From Enterococcus sp. MMGLQ5-1 (GTDB lineage Bacteria; Bacillota; Bacilli; Lactobacillales; Streptococcaceae), in assembly GCF_013155265.1 (NCBI RefSeq), contig NZ_JABJXU010000006.1, positions 107,754 through 171,753 of the forward strand: a stretch of 64,000 nt of DNA, read 5' to 3'. The stretch's first letter is position 1; every line of letters begins with the position of its first letter. The position numbers were made by a program, and so were the translations under genes. Below the pieces are notes generated by a model, which saw only the letters and a list, made by a program, of their open reading frames with translations, was not told where the DNA came from and searched no databases. Positions 30,106-38,346 of the stretch are shown piece by piece.

Positions 30106-31911
30106 TTATTCAAAAACAAATTGATTATGATAAAGCTCTGAATAAAATCCCTGCTGCTTTAAAAGTTCATGATGATTACCTTCTTCGATAATCTCACCAT
30201 CCTTTAAAACCACAATTTTATCTGCATTAAGAATGGTTTTTAGACGGTGAGCGATAACAAAGCTCGTTCGACCAGAAATTGCCATTTCCATCGCTCTTTG
30301 AATTTTAGCCTCCGTTACCGTATCAACGTTTGAGGTCGCTTCATCAAGGATTAGTAACGATGGATTGGTAATAATCGTCCGCGCAATTGAAATGAGCTGC
30401 TTTTGACCTGTTGAGAAAATATTATTTTCATCATCAATCTGTGTATCGTAGCCATCGTCTAGCTTTATAATAAATTCATGGATATTCGCTTGTTTGGCAG
30501 CTGCCTCTATTTCATCTTGTGTTGCATCAGGCTTACCAAAAGCAATGTTCTCTTTAATTGTGCCCGTAAACAAAACCGAATCCTGCAACACGATTCCAAC
30601 ATGGCTTCTTAAGGAGTCTAAATCATATTCACGAATATCTTGTCCATCAATTTTGATTGAGCCATCATTGACATCATAAAATCGATTAAGCAAATTCATA
30701 ATGGTCGTTTTACCAGAACCTGTTGGACCCACTAGGGCAACCATTTGCCCCTTATCAACCGTCAAGCTAACATCTTTTAGAATTGGCTTATCCGGATTGT
30801 AAGAAAAATCAACATGCTCTAAAGCAACACCGCGTTCTAAGGCATTAAGTATAATGCCATTCGTAGGTCTGATTTCATCCGGCTGATCAAATATTTCATC
30901 CAACCGGCGTGCGCCAGTGATTGCTGTTTGTAGTTGGGTAAAGTTAGAAGAAATTTGCATTAAGGGCTGATAGTATTGCTGTGAATACTGAACAAAAGTC
31001 ACTACTAACGCCAAGCCAACACCTAATGCCATGCCATCGTTAACAACGAGCCATGAGCCAAAGAAAATAACGATTGCTGTATTAAATAAGCTCATACCCT
31101 GCATTAATGGCCAAAGCATCCCTGAATATGCTTGTCCTTTGAATGTTGCTTCACGCACTGCATCATTATGCTTTAAAAAGTCAGTAATAGTTTCTTCTTG
31201 AAGTCCGTTAACAATAATCGCTTTTTGACCAGAAATTTTTTCATCCATATAACCATTGAGATGACCGACTTCGTCTTGTTGAATATCAACATATTTTTTA
31301 GCTTGCCGAATAATAAAGACTGCAAATAGGATTGCAACTGGCGTTGATGCAACTGTTACCCATGCTAATTTAACATTTTGTTGAAACATAATGATAATTA
31401 AGCCGATGAAGAGGGCAACGTTTTGAAACACCTGAACTAAAGATTGATTTAAAGTATTTTGGATATTATCTAAATCTGAAGTAAAGCGAGAAAGAATTTC
31501 ACCATCCTGATGCTTATCAAAGAAAGCAATTGTCATTCGTTCAAGCTTACCAAAAAGACCTGTTCTCATTTTATTCGTACCATAGCCGACAATTCGACTA
31601 AATAGAATCGTATAGATAAATTGAGCTGCACTGGTTAGTAAATAAAAGATAAGTAGCTTCCATAAAACATCAAAGAAGGCAGCTTTTGAAACGGTTGCCA
31701 TTGCTGTGCCTGTTTTTGCCGCAATAGCTTGTGCTTTTAGATACTCCGAAGCATAATTACCAAGCTCCCCAATCGCTTGCCCCAGATACTCAGGTGCTTT
31801 AACTTGAAGATAGGTTCCAAATACCACCGCAATTAAAGCAATAAGAAAGGACCATTTATATTTTTTAAGATAGTGATAAAAGAATTTACCTGCTTTAATA
31901 TATTCTGACAT
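30106..31911 (-). CDS. Heterodimeric multidrug ABC exporter subunit (EfrB/LmrD-like)
   Basis: This is a fused permease-ATPase of 601 residues with six transmembrane helices in the first 330 residues and a nucleotide-binding domain with GPTGSGKTT (Walker A), [13 protein letters not shown] (Walker B with catalytic Glu) and [10 protein letters not shown] (H-loop His). The signature motif is degenerate, FSTGQ in place of LSGGQ. In such heterodimers this subunit supplies the catalytic Glu and His of the working site, while its altered signature faces the partner's degenerate site. It overlaps the partner gene by one base. Confidence 0.92.
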   Translation of the reverse strand: MSEYIKAGKFFYHYLKKYKWSFLIALIAVVFGTYLQVKAPEYLGQAIGELGNYASEYLKAQAIAAKTGTAMATVSKAAFFDVLWKLLIFYLLTSAAQFIYTILFSRIVGYGTNKMRTGLFGKLERMTIAFFDKHQDGEILSRFTSDLDNIQNTLNQSLVQVFQNVALFIGLIIIMFQQNVKLAWVTVASTPVAILFAVFIIRQAKKYVDIQQDEVGHLNGYMDEKISGQKAIIVNGLQEETITDFLKHNDAVREATFKGQAYSGMLWPLMQGMSLFNTAIVIFFGSWLVVNDGMALGVGLALVVTFVQYSQQYYQPLMQISSNFTQLQTAITGARRLDEIFDQPDEIRPTNGIILNALERGVALEHVDFSYNPDKPILKDVSLTVDKGQMVALVGPTGSGKTTIMNLLNRFYDVNDGSIKIDGQDIREYDLDSLRSHVGIVLQDSVLFTGTIKENIAFGKPDATQDEIEAAAKQANIHEFIIKLDDGYDTQIDDENNIFSTGQKQLISIARTIITNPSLLILDEATSNVDTVTEAKIQRAMEMAISGRTSFVIAHRLKTILNADKIVVLKDGEIIEEGNHHELLKQQGFYSELYHNQFVFE

Positions 31912-33620
31912 TAGGCTTCATCCTTTCCTTTTTGCGTTTCATATATTTCTCGATAGACCGCATTATTTTCAACCAATTCTTTATGCTTGCCAATTCCGAT
32001 AAGATGACCCTGATCTAATACTAAAATTTTATCTGCTCGTACTACCGAAGATATTTTCTGAGCAATAATAATTTTTGTTGTATTGGGTAGCTCATCATTT
32101 AAGGCCTCACGAACTAAGGCTTCAGATTTGGCATCCAGTGCTGATGTTGAATCATCCAAAATTAATATCTTAGGATTACTAATTACACCTCTAGCAATGC
32201 TCATCCGTTGCTTTTGACCGCCAGAAAAGTTGTTAGAACGCTCGGCAACCGGTGCATCATAGCGTTCAGCCATCTTTTCAATAAATTCTTTGGCTTGAGC
32301 AATTGAAGAGGCTTTTTCTAATTCAGCTTCAGTAGCATCCGATTTACCTTGACGTAGATTTTGAGCAATTGTACCTGAGAATAGGATTGCACGCTGCAGA
32401 ACAATTGAAACAGTGTCTCTTAGCGTTGCTTGATTGATTTTACGCAGATCTTTATTGCCAATTTCGATTTCACCTGAGGTTGGATCAAATAAGCGTGGAA
32501 TTAACTGAGCGAGAGTTGACTTCCCTGAACCAGTTGCTCCGACAATTCCAACCATTTCACCAGCTTCAATCTCAAATGAAATATCCTTTAAGGTTGGCTC
32601 ATCATCTCCTGGATAAGTAAAGCTCACCTGCTTAAACTTAACTGAGCCTTCCAATACTTCCTTCGGACCATCCTCAAAGGTCATTGCAGGGCTAGTATTC
32701 AATATTTCTCTAATTCGACCAATAGAAATAAAGGCACGTGAGGACATCATTGTCATCATTCCCCCCATGATAATCGCAAACATGATTTGCATCATATAGC
32801 TCATAAATGAGGCAAGTGCACCAATAGCAGCCGGATCGTCCTGAACAAAGGTTGATACCATATAGATTGCCATGAAAATAGCTAAGTTTGCTACCATCAT
32901 AAATGACGGAATCATTACTGAAAAAATATAACCAATTGATAAATTGTGACCTAACAATTCATGTGAGGTTGTTTTAAATTTACCGTACTGATTTTTTTCC
33001 TGAACAAAGCTTTTTACAACGCGCATACCTGCTAAATTTTCTTTGGCGATACGATTAATTTTATCCATCAAAATTTGAAAGGCTTGAAAATGGCGCCCCA
33101 TCATGCCTGAAGTAATTGCCGTAATTATGAGTATTAAAATGACAAGTAAAACAATAATCCACCATAGCTTTGGTAGCGTTTGGACAGCTAAAATAAAAGA
33201 TAAAATAAATAATAATGGAATACGAATTAAGATTTGAAAGACAATCATAATCAAATTTTGAACCTGTGTCATATCATTTGTCAGACGGACAACTAGATTT
33301 CCAGCATTAAAGGTTTCAATATTGGCATAACTAAATTTTTGAATTTGGCGGAAGGTATCTTCTCTTAAGTCTGCTGTTATGCCCTGGGCAATTTTAGCTG
33401 CAAAAATCGTATTCAGTACACCCGCGACCAGCCCGATGGCAGCAATGATTAGCAGTTGAATACCAATTTCAGTAATTTTAGAGGAATTATTTTTTAAAAC
33501 CTCTTCCAACACCTTTTGTAATAACTTGGGTTGCCAAAGCGTCGTTACGACCATTAAAATCGTAAATAACAAAGAGCCAATCACGTAGCCCTTGTATCGA
33601 CCAATATATTTCTTAATCAC
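31911..33620 (-). CDS. Heterodimeric multidrug ABC exporter subunit (EfrA/LmrC-like)
   Basis: This is the partner half-transporter, 569 residues, with six membrane helices then GATGSGKST (Walker A) and an intact signature FSGGQKQR. The catalytic Glu after Walker B is replaced by Asp (LILDDSTS) and the H-loop His by Gln (IIIAQKIS). These changes mark the degenerate subunit of asymmetric exporters such as EfrAB, LmrCD and BmrCD. The substrate is unknown; drugs and lipids are typical of the family. Confidence 0.92.
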   Translation of the reverse strand: MIKKYIGRYKGYVIGSLLFTILMVVTTLWQPKLLQKVLEEVLKNNSSKITEIGIQLLIIAAIGLVAGVLNTIFAAKIAQGITADLREDTFRQIQKFSYANIETFNAGNLVVRLTNDMTQVQNLIMIVFQILIRIPLLFILSFILAVQTLPKLWWIIVLLVILILIITAITSGMMGRHFQAFQILMDKINRIAKENLAGMRVVKSFVQEKNQYGKFKTTSHELLGHNLSIGYIFSVMIPSFMMVANLAIFMAIYMVSTFVQDDPAAIGALASFMSYMMQIMFAIIMGGMMTMMSSRAFISIGRIREILNTSPAMTFEDGPKEVLEGSVKFKQVSFTYPGDDEPTLKDISFEIEAGEMVGIVGATGSGKSTLAQLIPRLFDPTSGEIEIGNKDLRKINQATLRDTVSIVLQRAILFSGTIAQNLRQGKSDATEAELEKASSIAQAKEFIEKMAERYDAPVAERSNNFSGGQKQRMSIARGVISNPKILILDDSTSALDAKSEALVREALNDELPNTTKIIIAQKISSVVRADKILVLDQGHLIGIGKHKELVENNAVYREIYETQKGKDEA

Positions 33621-33654
33621 TTTTTCCCCTCTTTCCCTAAAGCTACTTTTTCAG

Positions 33655-33729
33655 AAGTAAAATGACAATCTCTATTTTTAGACATTGTCTTATCATTTTA
33701 CTTGTTTTTTGATGACAAGAAAAGTAAAA
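33655..33729. promoter_or_regulatory. Nested inverted repeats in the ABC exporter promoter region
   Basis: AAGTAAAAT (33655) and ATTTTACTT (33695) are inverted copies, with GACAAT/ATTGTC nested inside. A third copy, AAAAGTAAAA, lies at 33720 in inverted relation to the second. A TTGTCA -35 candidate for the exporter genes falls inside this block. Such overlapping palindromes suggest operator sites for an unlinked regulator. Confidence 0.45.
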
Positions 33730-33789
33730 GTGCTTTTTATTTCATAAAAAAAAAATGTTATAATTGCTTAGGTTGGATAAAATCAAACG

Positions 33790-34264
33790 GAGGTGGAACA
33801 AAAGACGTTTAGCGGCATAGAAATAGGTGCTAAATTGCCTCATAAAAAAAGCGTAAAGCAAGGTGCCTTCTATCTCTGATTAAAACTATGAAAAATAGAT
33901 GAGTCATTCGTTTATTCAGTCAGACGTTTTCTGTCTGACCGGATGACGTATCTATTTAAACAGTTTTAAGAGAGAAAGCACGTCAAGCAAGGTGCTTTCT
34001 ATCTCTGATTAAAACTGTGAAAAATAGACGAGTCATTCGTTTATTCAGTCAGACGTTTTCTGTCTGATTTTCAGTCTTATGCTCAACTTTCAAAGCAAGC
34101 CGTTTACGCTTTTTAGGCAATCTAGCTTCAATGACCAGCGTTTAGGAAATTAGAGAAAAAATACGCAAAAGCTGAAGCTCGCTTAGGCGTTGACTAGTCA
34201 TTGTCGCATTGTCTCCGTAAATTACAGATATTACAACAGGGTTTAAGACTTTTGTTCCAACCCC
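33790..34264. repeat. Structured intergenic repeat element with terminal inverted repeats
   Basis: No convincing gene lies between 33621 and 34408. The element is bounded by imperfect inverted repeats that share the core TTGGAACAAAAGTC or its variant. Inside are two direct 83-base copies, 33856-33938 and 33985-34067, differing at about three positions. Each ends in the small hairpin TCAGAC...GTCTGA. The sequence between them (about 33941-33984) is complementary to the left half of both copies, so it can pair with either. It could be a MITE-like element or a structured RNA locus. Confidence 0.6.
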
Positions 34265-34408
34265 ATCAATTCTTAATTTAATCCAATAAACAGACTAATG
34301 TTTAACTGAAAGCACCTTATAATTAATGATTGTTCAGGCAAACAGACAAAATAGTAAAATAACTAGCATTTAAATGAAATTTTTTATAAGTATTGGAGAT
34401 AGTAATTC

Positions 34409-35212
34409 ATGAAAATTTTAACCTTAAACACGCATAGTTGGCTAGAAGCTAATCAACGTGATAAAATAAAAGCGATTGCAAAAGAAATTATTAATAATGA
34501 ATATGACCTAATCGCTTTACAGGAGGTCAATCAGCTAATCCAATCGGCTGAGCTTGAGCAAATCACAGCATATGGGGGTCAGTCGACTTTACATGAGGAT
34601 AATTTTGCCTTGCTTTTGCAACGAGAAATCGAAGGGTTAGGCCAAAAATACTATTTCACCTATCACATCGCACATCGAGGCTTTAATAAATATCAAGAGG
34701 GGCTATCCTTTTTAGTTAAGACCCCAATTATTGAATTAGCGGAGATTATTACCACACCTTTCAATGATTTTGAATTTTTAACCAGAAAGGCAATTCGCTT
34801 AAAAACTAAAATAGCTGGGCAAAGCTATACTTTTTACAATTGCCATGCGTCTTGGTGGGCAAATGGTTTTCCAGATGAATGGCACAGGCTTATTACTGAC
34901 ATTGAGTCGCAAAGTGGACCGATTATTCTCATGGGTGACTTTAATGCACCTGATGATATTAAGGATGAAAGCTACCATTTAATTTCAAATCATTTTCAGG
35001 ATAGCTTTCATGAAGCAAGGGAAAAAATAGGTCGTAATACAATTACAGAATCAATCGCTGGCTGGGTAAATAATACACAGGCACGCAGAATCGACTTTGT
35101 TTTTTATAATAGCCTGCTAACAGCTAAATCGTATGAAGTTGTTTTTGATAATCACAGAACACCAATTGTTAGTGATCACTTTGGTGTCAGTGTAGAAATA
35201 GAGCATTTATGA
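34409..35212 (+). CDS. Endonuclease/exonuclease/phosphatase family protein
   Basis: This 267-residue protein has the Mg-dependent DNase I-like fold: TLNTHSWLEANQ at the start, the catalytic Glu in LIALQEVNQ, GPIILMGDFNAPDD in the middle and IVSDHFGVSVEI at the end, where Asp-His is the terminal catalytic pair. No signal peptide is seen, so it acts in the cytoplasm. Members hydrolyse nucleic acids, phospholipid headgroups or sugar phosphates, and the substrate here is unknown. Its TGA overlaps the next ATG (ATGA). Confidence 0.9.
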   Translation: MKILTLNTHSWLEANQRDKIKAIAKEIINNEYDLIALQEVNQLIQSAELEQITAYGGQSTLHEDNFALLLQREIEGLGQKYYFTYHIAHRGFNKYQEGLSFLVKTPIIELAEIITTPFNDFEFLTRKAIRLKTKIAGQSYTFYNCHASWWANGFPDEWHRLITDIESQSGPIILMGDFNAPDDIKDESYHLISNHFQDSFHEAREKIGRNTITESIAGWVNNTQARRIDFVFYNSLLTAKSYEVVFDNHRTPIVSDHFGVSVEIEHL

Positions 35213-35613
35213 AAAAAATCTCAAAATACTTAAATTTAAAACCATTCGATTTTTTAATTGTCTCAATACTTGTTATTGGTTCTTTTTTACCCCTTTTCAT
35301 ATTAAGAAATACAAATTCTGCTGGCAATGAGGTTTGGGCTGAATTAAGGGTTGATGGTAAATTAATAAAAAAATTTGATTTGAGTCAAAACGAAGCCTCA
35401 AACTATCGTTATGTCGCGGATGATGGCGACTACAATCTGATTGAAGTAAAAAATCAGCAAATCAGAATTAAGGAAGCAAACTGCGGTGATCAGATTTGCA
35501 TCAAACGGGGCTGGATCAAAAAATCTGGTGAGACAATTGTCTGTTTGCCACATAAGCTGGTGATCGAAATCAAAAATAATGCGGAAACAAACGATGGCGA
35601 GGTTGTCTACTGA
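35209..35613 (+). CDS. NusG domain II-containing membrane-anchored protein (EetA-like)
   Basis: This 134-residue protein has one N-terminal transmembrane helix (about residues 13-31, FDFLIVSILVIGSFLPLFIL) followed by an extracytoplasmic NusG-II type beta domain (EVWAELRVDGKLIKKFDL). It carries conserved cysteines in EANCGDQICIKRGWI and ETIVCLPHKLVIEI. It overlaps both neighbours by one to four bases. Proteins of this type sit beside Gx-transporter and polyprenyl synthase genes in Listeria-type electron transfer loci (eetA); the link is by family and gene order only. Confidence 0.82.
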   Translation: MKKISKYLNLKPFDFLIVSILVIGSFLPLFILRNTNSAGNEVWAELRVDGKLIKKFDLSQNEASNYRYVADDGDYNLIEVKNQQIRIKEANCGDQICIKRGWIKKSGETIVCLPHKLVIEIKNNAETNDGEVVY

Positions 35614-36158
35614 TGGATCGTTTAAAAATTTTATTATACACTGCCATTTTGGCAGCAATTGCTACCGTGATTAGCGTTATTGAAGGCATGTTCCCACCAA
35701 TCTTCGCTTTTGCACCTGGTGCAAAGCTTGGACTTGCCAATTTAGTGACCGTTGTCTGTTTATTTAGCCTCCCAAAAAGAAATACAGTCTTACTCCTAAT
35801 CACCCGGCTTTTAGTCTCAACGCTTTTACTCGGTGGCGCTTCAACCTTTTTATACAGCTTTGCTGGTACTACCTTGAGCTATCTTGCGATGCTACTCGTC
35901 AAGCAGCTTGGTCCTAAAAGAGTCAGTGTCATTGGTATTTCCTCAATTGGCGGCTTCTTTCATAATGTCGGCCAGTTGGCAGTCGCCAGCCTAATTGCCC
36001 AAACGTGGTCGGTCATGCTTTACTTACCAGTTTTATCAATTCTAGGTATTATGGCTGGCATTTTAAATGGTATTGCTGGCAATTTTCTTTTGACCCGCAT
36101 TAAACAACTCAAAAAAATGAATCTAATCTTTCATGCCAATAGTTCTTGGCTAAAGTAA
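35613..36158 (+). CDS. Gx transporter family protein / heptaprenyl diphosphate synthase component I-like (EetB-like)
   Basis: This is a hydrophobic 181-residue protein with about five membrane segments and the family pattern IEGMFPPIFAFAPGAKLGLANLVTVVCLF, VSTLLLGGASTFLYSFAG and FFHNVGQLAVASLIAQTW. It was historically labelled heptaprenyl diphosphate synthase component I, but the fold is that of an ECF-like S-component transporter. The start overlaps the previous stop (TGATG), and the polyprenyl synthase gene follows 12 bases later, matching the eetA-eetB-dmkB order. Confidence 0.85.
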   Translation: MDRLKILLYTAILAAIATVISVIEGMFPPIFAFAPGAKLGLANLVTVVCLFSLPKRNTVLLLITRLLVSTLLLGGASTFLYSFAGTTLSYLAMLLVKQLGPKRVSVIGISSIGGFFHNVGQLAVASLIAQTWSVMLYLPVLSILGIMAGILNGIAGNFLLTRIKQLKKMNLIFHANSSWLK

Positions 36159-36170
36159 AAGGAGATAATC

Positions 36171-37148
36171 TTGCATCCGATTTGGAAACCCTACCCAAAA
36201 TTAAAAAATGAATTAAATCAAACAAAGAAACTCATGGAAAAAAACTTAAATATTAAGAATAAATCTGTGGAATCAGCAATTTTAGAAATGTTAAATCAAG
36301 GTGGCAAGATGCTACGTCCTGCCTACCAGCTGCTATTTTCACAATTTGGTACACCAGATGAGGACAAAAAAATTGCCCTTGCTGCCGCAGTCGAAATGCT
36401 CCATACAGCAACCTTGATTCATGATGACATTATCGACAAATCCAAAACGCGTCGCGGTTTACCATCAATTGCCCATCAATTTGGCGAAGAGGTGGCCGTT
36501 TACGCTGGTGATTATTTATTTGTAACAACCTTCAAGCTAATGGCGAATTATTCTGATAATTTAAAATCACTACAATTACATTCCCAATCCATGGAAAAAA
36601 TCCTTGATGGTGAGCTTGGTCAAATGGATTTTCGTTACCAGCTAGAGCAAACGCCTGAGGATTATTTAGAAAATATTTCGGGCAAAACTGCTGAGCTTTT
36701 TTCTTTAAGCTCAGCGATTGGTGCCATTGAGAGTGGCGCTTCAGAGAAGCTAGCCAACCAAGCACGAGTAATTGGCAAAAATATTGGAATCGCTTTCCAA
36801 ATTATTGATGATTATTTAGATTACACCCAGACTGAAAAAGTGATTGGCAAGCCTGTTTTAGAAGACATGAAGCAGGGTGTATACAGCCTGCCATTGTTAC
36901 TCGCACTCCAATCCAAAAAAACAGAGCTGGCAGCTATCCTTAGAAAAAAAGAAGCAATGACTGACTATGATGTTACTGTAATTGAAAAAATTATTCATGA
37001 AACAGATGCTTTAGCGCAAACAAAAGCAACGGCAAATAAATACACTGAAAATGCTTTGAATATTATCAAAAAATTACCTGAAAACGATGAAAAAACAAAG
37101 GAAACACTTACAGATATCACCAAGCAGCTCTTAAATCGCATTAATTAA
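36171..37148 (+). CDS. Polyprenyl (heptaprenyl-type) diphosphate synthase (DmkB/HepT-like)
   Basis: This trans-isoprenyl diphosphate synthase of 325 residues makes the polyprenyl tail for (demethyl)menaquinone. It has the first Asp-rich motif as DDIID in LIHDDIIDKSKTRRG (about residue 87) and the second as DDYLD in FQIIDDYLDY (about residue 218). Translation starts at TTG 36171 with AAGGAG six bases upstream. Together with the two preceding genes it suggests quinone-linked electron transfer; no menaquinone ring genes are in the window. Confidence 0.9.
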   Translation: MHPIWKPYPKLKNELNQTKKLMEKNLNIKNKSVESAILEMLNQGGKMLRPAYQLLFSQFGTPDEDKKIALAAAVEMLHTATLIHDDIIDKSKTRRGLPSIAHQFGEEVAVYAGDYLFVTTFKLMANYSDNLKSLQLHSQSMEKILDGELGQMDFRYQLEQTPEDYLENISGKTAELFSLSSAIGAIESGASEKLANQARVIGKNIGIAFQIIDDYLDYTQTEKVIGKPVLEDMKQGVYSLPLLLALQSKKTELAAILRKKEAMTDYDVTVIEKIIHETDALAQTKATANKYTENALNIIKKLPENDEKTKETLTDITKQLLNRIN

Positions 37149-37161
37149 TTTTATTATAAAA

Positions 37162-37210
37162 AAAGCTAGCTTAATATTGAGCCGAATTGGTTCAGTATTA
37201 AGCTAGCTTT
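37162..37210. terminator. Bidirectional terminator between the polyprenyl synthase and smpB genes
   Basis: AAAGCTAGCTTAATA pairs with TATTAAGCTAGCTTT, and an inner helix extends the stem around a GAATT loop. T-rich sequence is present on both sides, suiting the convergent genes. The right arm touches the smpB stop codon. Confidence 0.85.
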
Positions 37211-37674
37211 TATCTATTTTTGGCTTTCATTGCGCGAGCAATTTCACGTGTTTGCTCTTTACGCTTAAGCGTTTCTCGCTTATCGTATTGTTTTTTTCCT
37301 CGTGCTAAACCAATCAACACCTTAGCATAGCCATCCTTAATATAGACTTTTAAAGGAACAAGCGTTGTCCCAGCTGTTTTCATTTCATTTGCTAGCTTAT
37401 CAATCTGCTTTCGATGTAATAAAAGCTTCCTAGCACGAACGGGATCATGATTATAAATATTACCCTGTTCATAGGGTGAAATATGCACATTGGAAAGCCA
37501 TACTTCACCATTTCTAATACGCGCAAAGCCATCCTTTAAATTGATTTTTGCTTGACGAATTGATTTTATTTCAGTACCCTGCAAAACGATACCCGCTTCA
37601 AGCGTATCTAGAATTTCATAATCATGCCTCGCCTTTTTATTTTGCGCTAATAAGCGCCCTTCTCCTTTAGGCAA
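37210..37674 (-). CDS. smpB: SsrA-binding protein SmpB
   Basis: This tmRNA-binding protein is required for trans-translation rescue of stalled ribosomes. The 154 residues have the family landmarks [50 protein letters not shown] and the basic C-terminal tail [20 protein letters not shown]. Translation appears to start at TTG 37674. In many Lactobacillales smpB directly follows rnr; here an amidotransferase gene is inserted between them. Confidence 0.96.
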   Translation of the reverse strand: MPKGEGRLLAQNKKARHDYEILDTLEAGIVLQGTEIKSIRQAKINLKDGFARIRNGEVWLSNVHISPYEQGNIYNHDPVRARKLLLHRKQIDKLANEMKTAGTTLVPLKVYIKDGYAKVLIGLARGKKQYDKRETLKRKEQTREIARAMKAKNR

Positions 37675-37689
37675 TTCACTACCCCATTT

Positions 37690-38346
37690 CTATACAATTG
37701 AATTTAATAAGTCAAAAAGCAGCTCTTTATTGGCAGCCTCTATTGAATGCTTTAATATTTTTTCTTCTGTTTGATTTAAAACATTGTCCTTAATAAACTG
37801 CGCATCATGCTTCAATAATTCTTGACGTGTTTCAGCGTTGGTTTCCAAATGAAACTGCAAACCAATGGCTCTGTCATAACGAAAGCCCTGATTCCTCCAG
37901 CTCTGACTTTGGGCAATTAATTCCGCTTGCTCTGGCAAAGTAAAGCCTTCGCTGTGCCAATGTAAAACCTGATAGGATTTAGCTGTACTTAGAGTCAAAG
38001 TCGCCGAAATATTAATTTGTCCCCAACCGACCTCCTTTGGAGTCGGTATTATTTCAGCACCCAAAACCTTAGCAAGCTGCTGTGCACCTAGGCAAATACC
38101 AAATATTGGTAGATTCAATTCAAGCGCCCTTTTAATTAACTGACGCTCTTCAGATAGCCAAGCCTCCTGATCATTAACACTCATCGGACCACCTAAAATA
38201 ATCAGGTAATCAAAATCGCTTGGATTAGGCAGGGTAGGCTCCTCAAATATTTTTATTAATAATAATTCATGATTATTATTAATAAGCCATTCCTCTAGAT
38301 AACCGAGACCTTCAAATGAAACATGTTGTATCACAGCAACCTTCAT
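37690..38346 (-). CDS. Class I glutamine amidotransferase domain protein (GMP synthase-like)
   Basis: This 218-residue cytoplasmic protein has the GATase nucleophile elbow GICLGAQQLA with catalytic Cys near residue 92, and the His/Glu partner region GLQFHLETNAETRQ. There is no synthetase domain, so it is a stand-alone GuaA-like amidotransferase or a gamma-glutamyl hydrolase type enzyme. It overlaps the rnr stop by four bases (ATGA) and lies 15 bases before smpB. Confidence 0.85.
   Translation of the reverse strand: MKVAVIQHVSFEGLGYLEEWLINNNHELLLIKIFEEPTLPNPSDFDYLIILGGPMSVNDQEAWLSEERQLIKRALELNLPIFGICLGAQQLAKVLGAEIIPTPKEVGWGQINISATLTLSTAKSYQVLHWHSEGFTLPEQAELIAQSQSWRNQGFRYDRAIGLQFHLETNAETRQELLKHDAQFIKDNVLNQTEEKILKHSIEAANKELLFDLLNSIV

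Noticed and set aside
33790..34264. Protein-coding gene in the element region
   Set aside because: No frame with a plausible start and ribosome binding site covers the region. The sequence is dominated by direct and inverted repeats.
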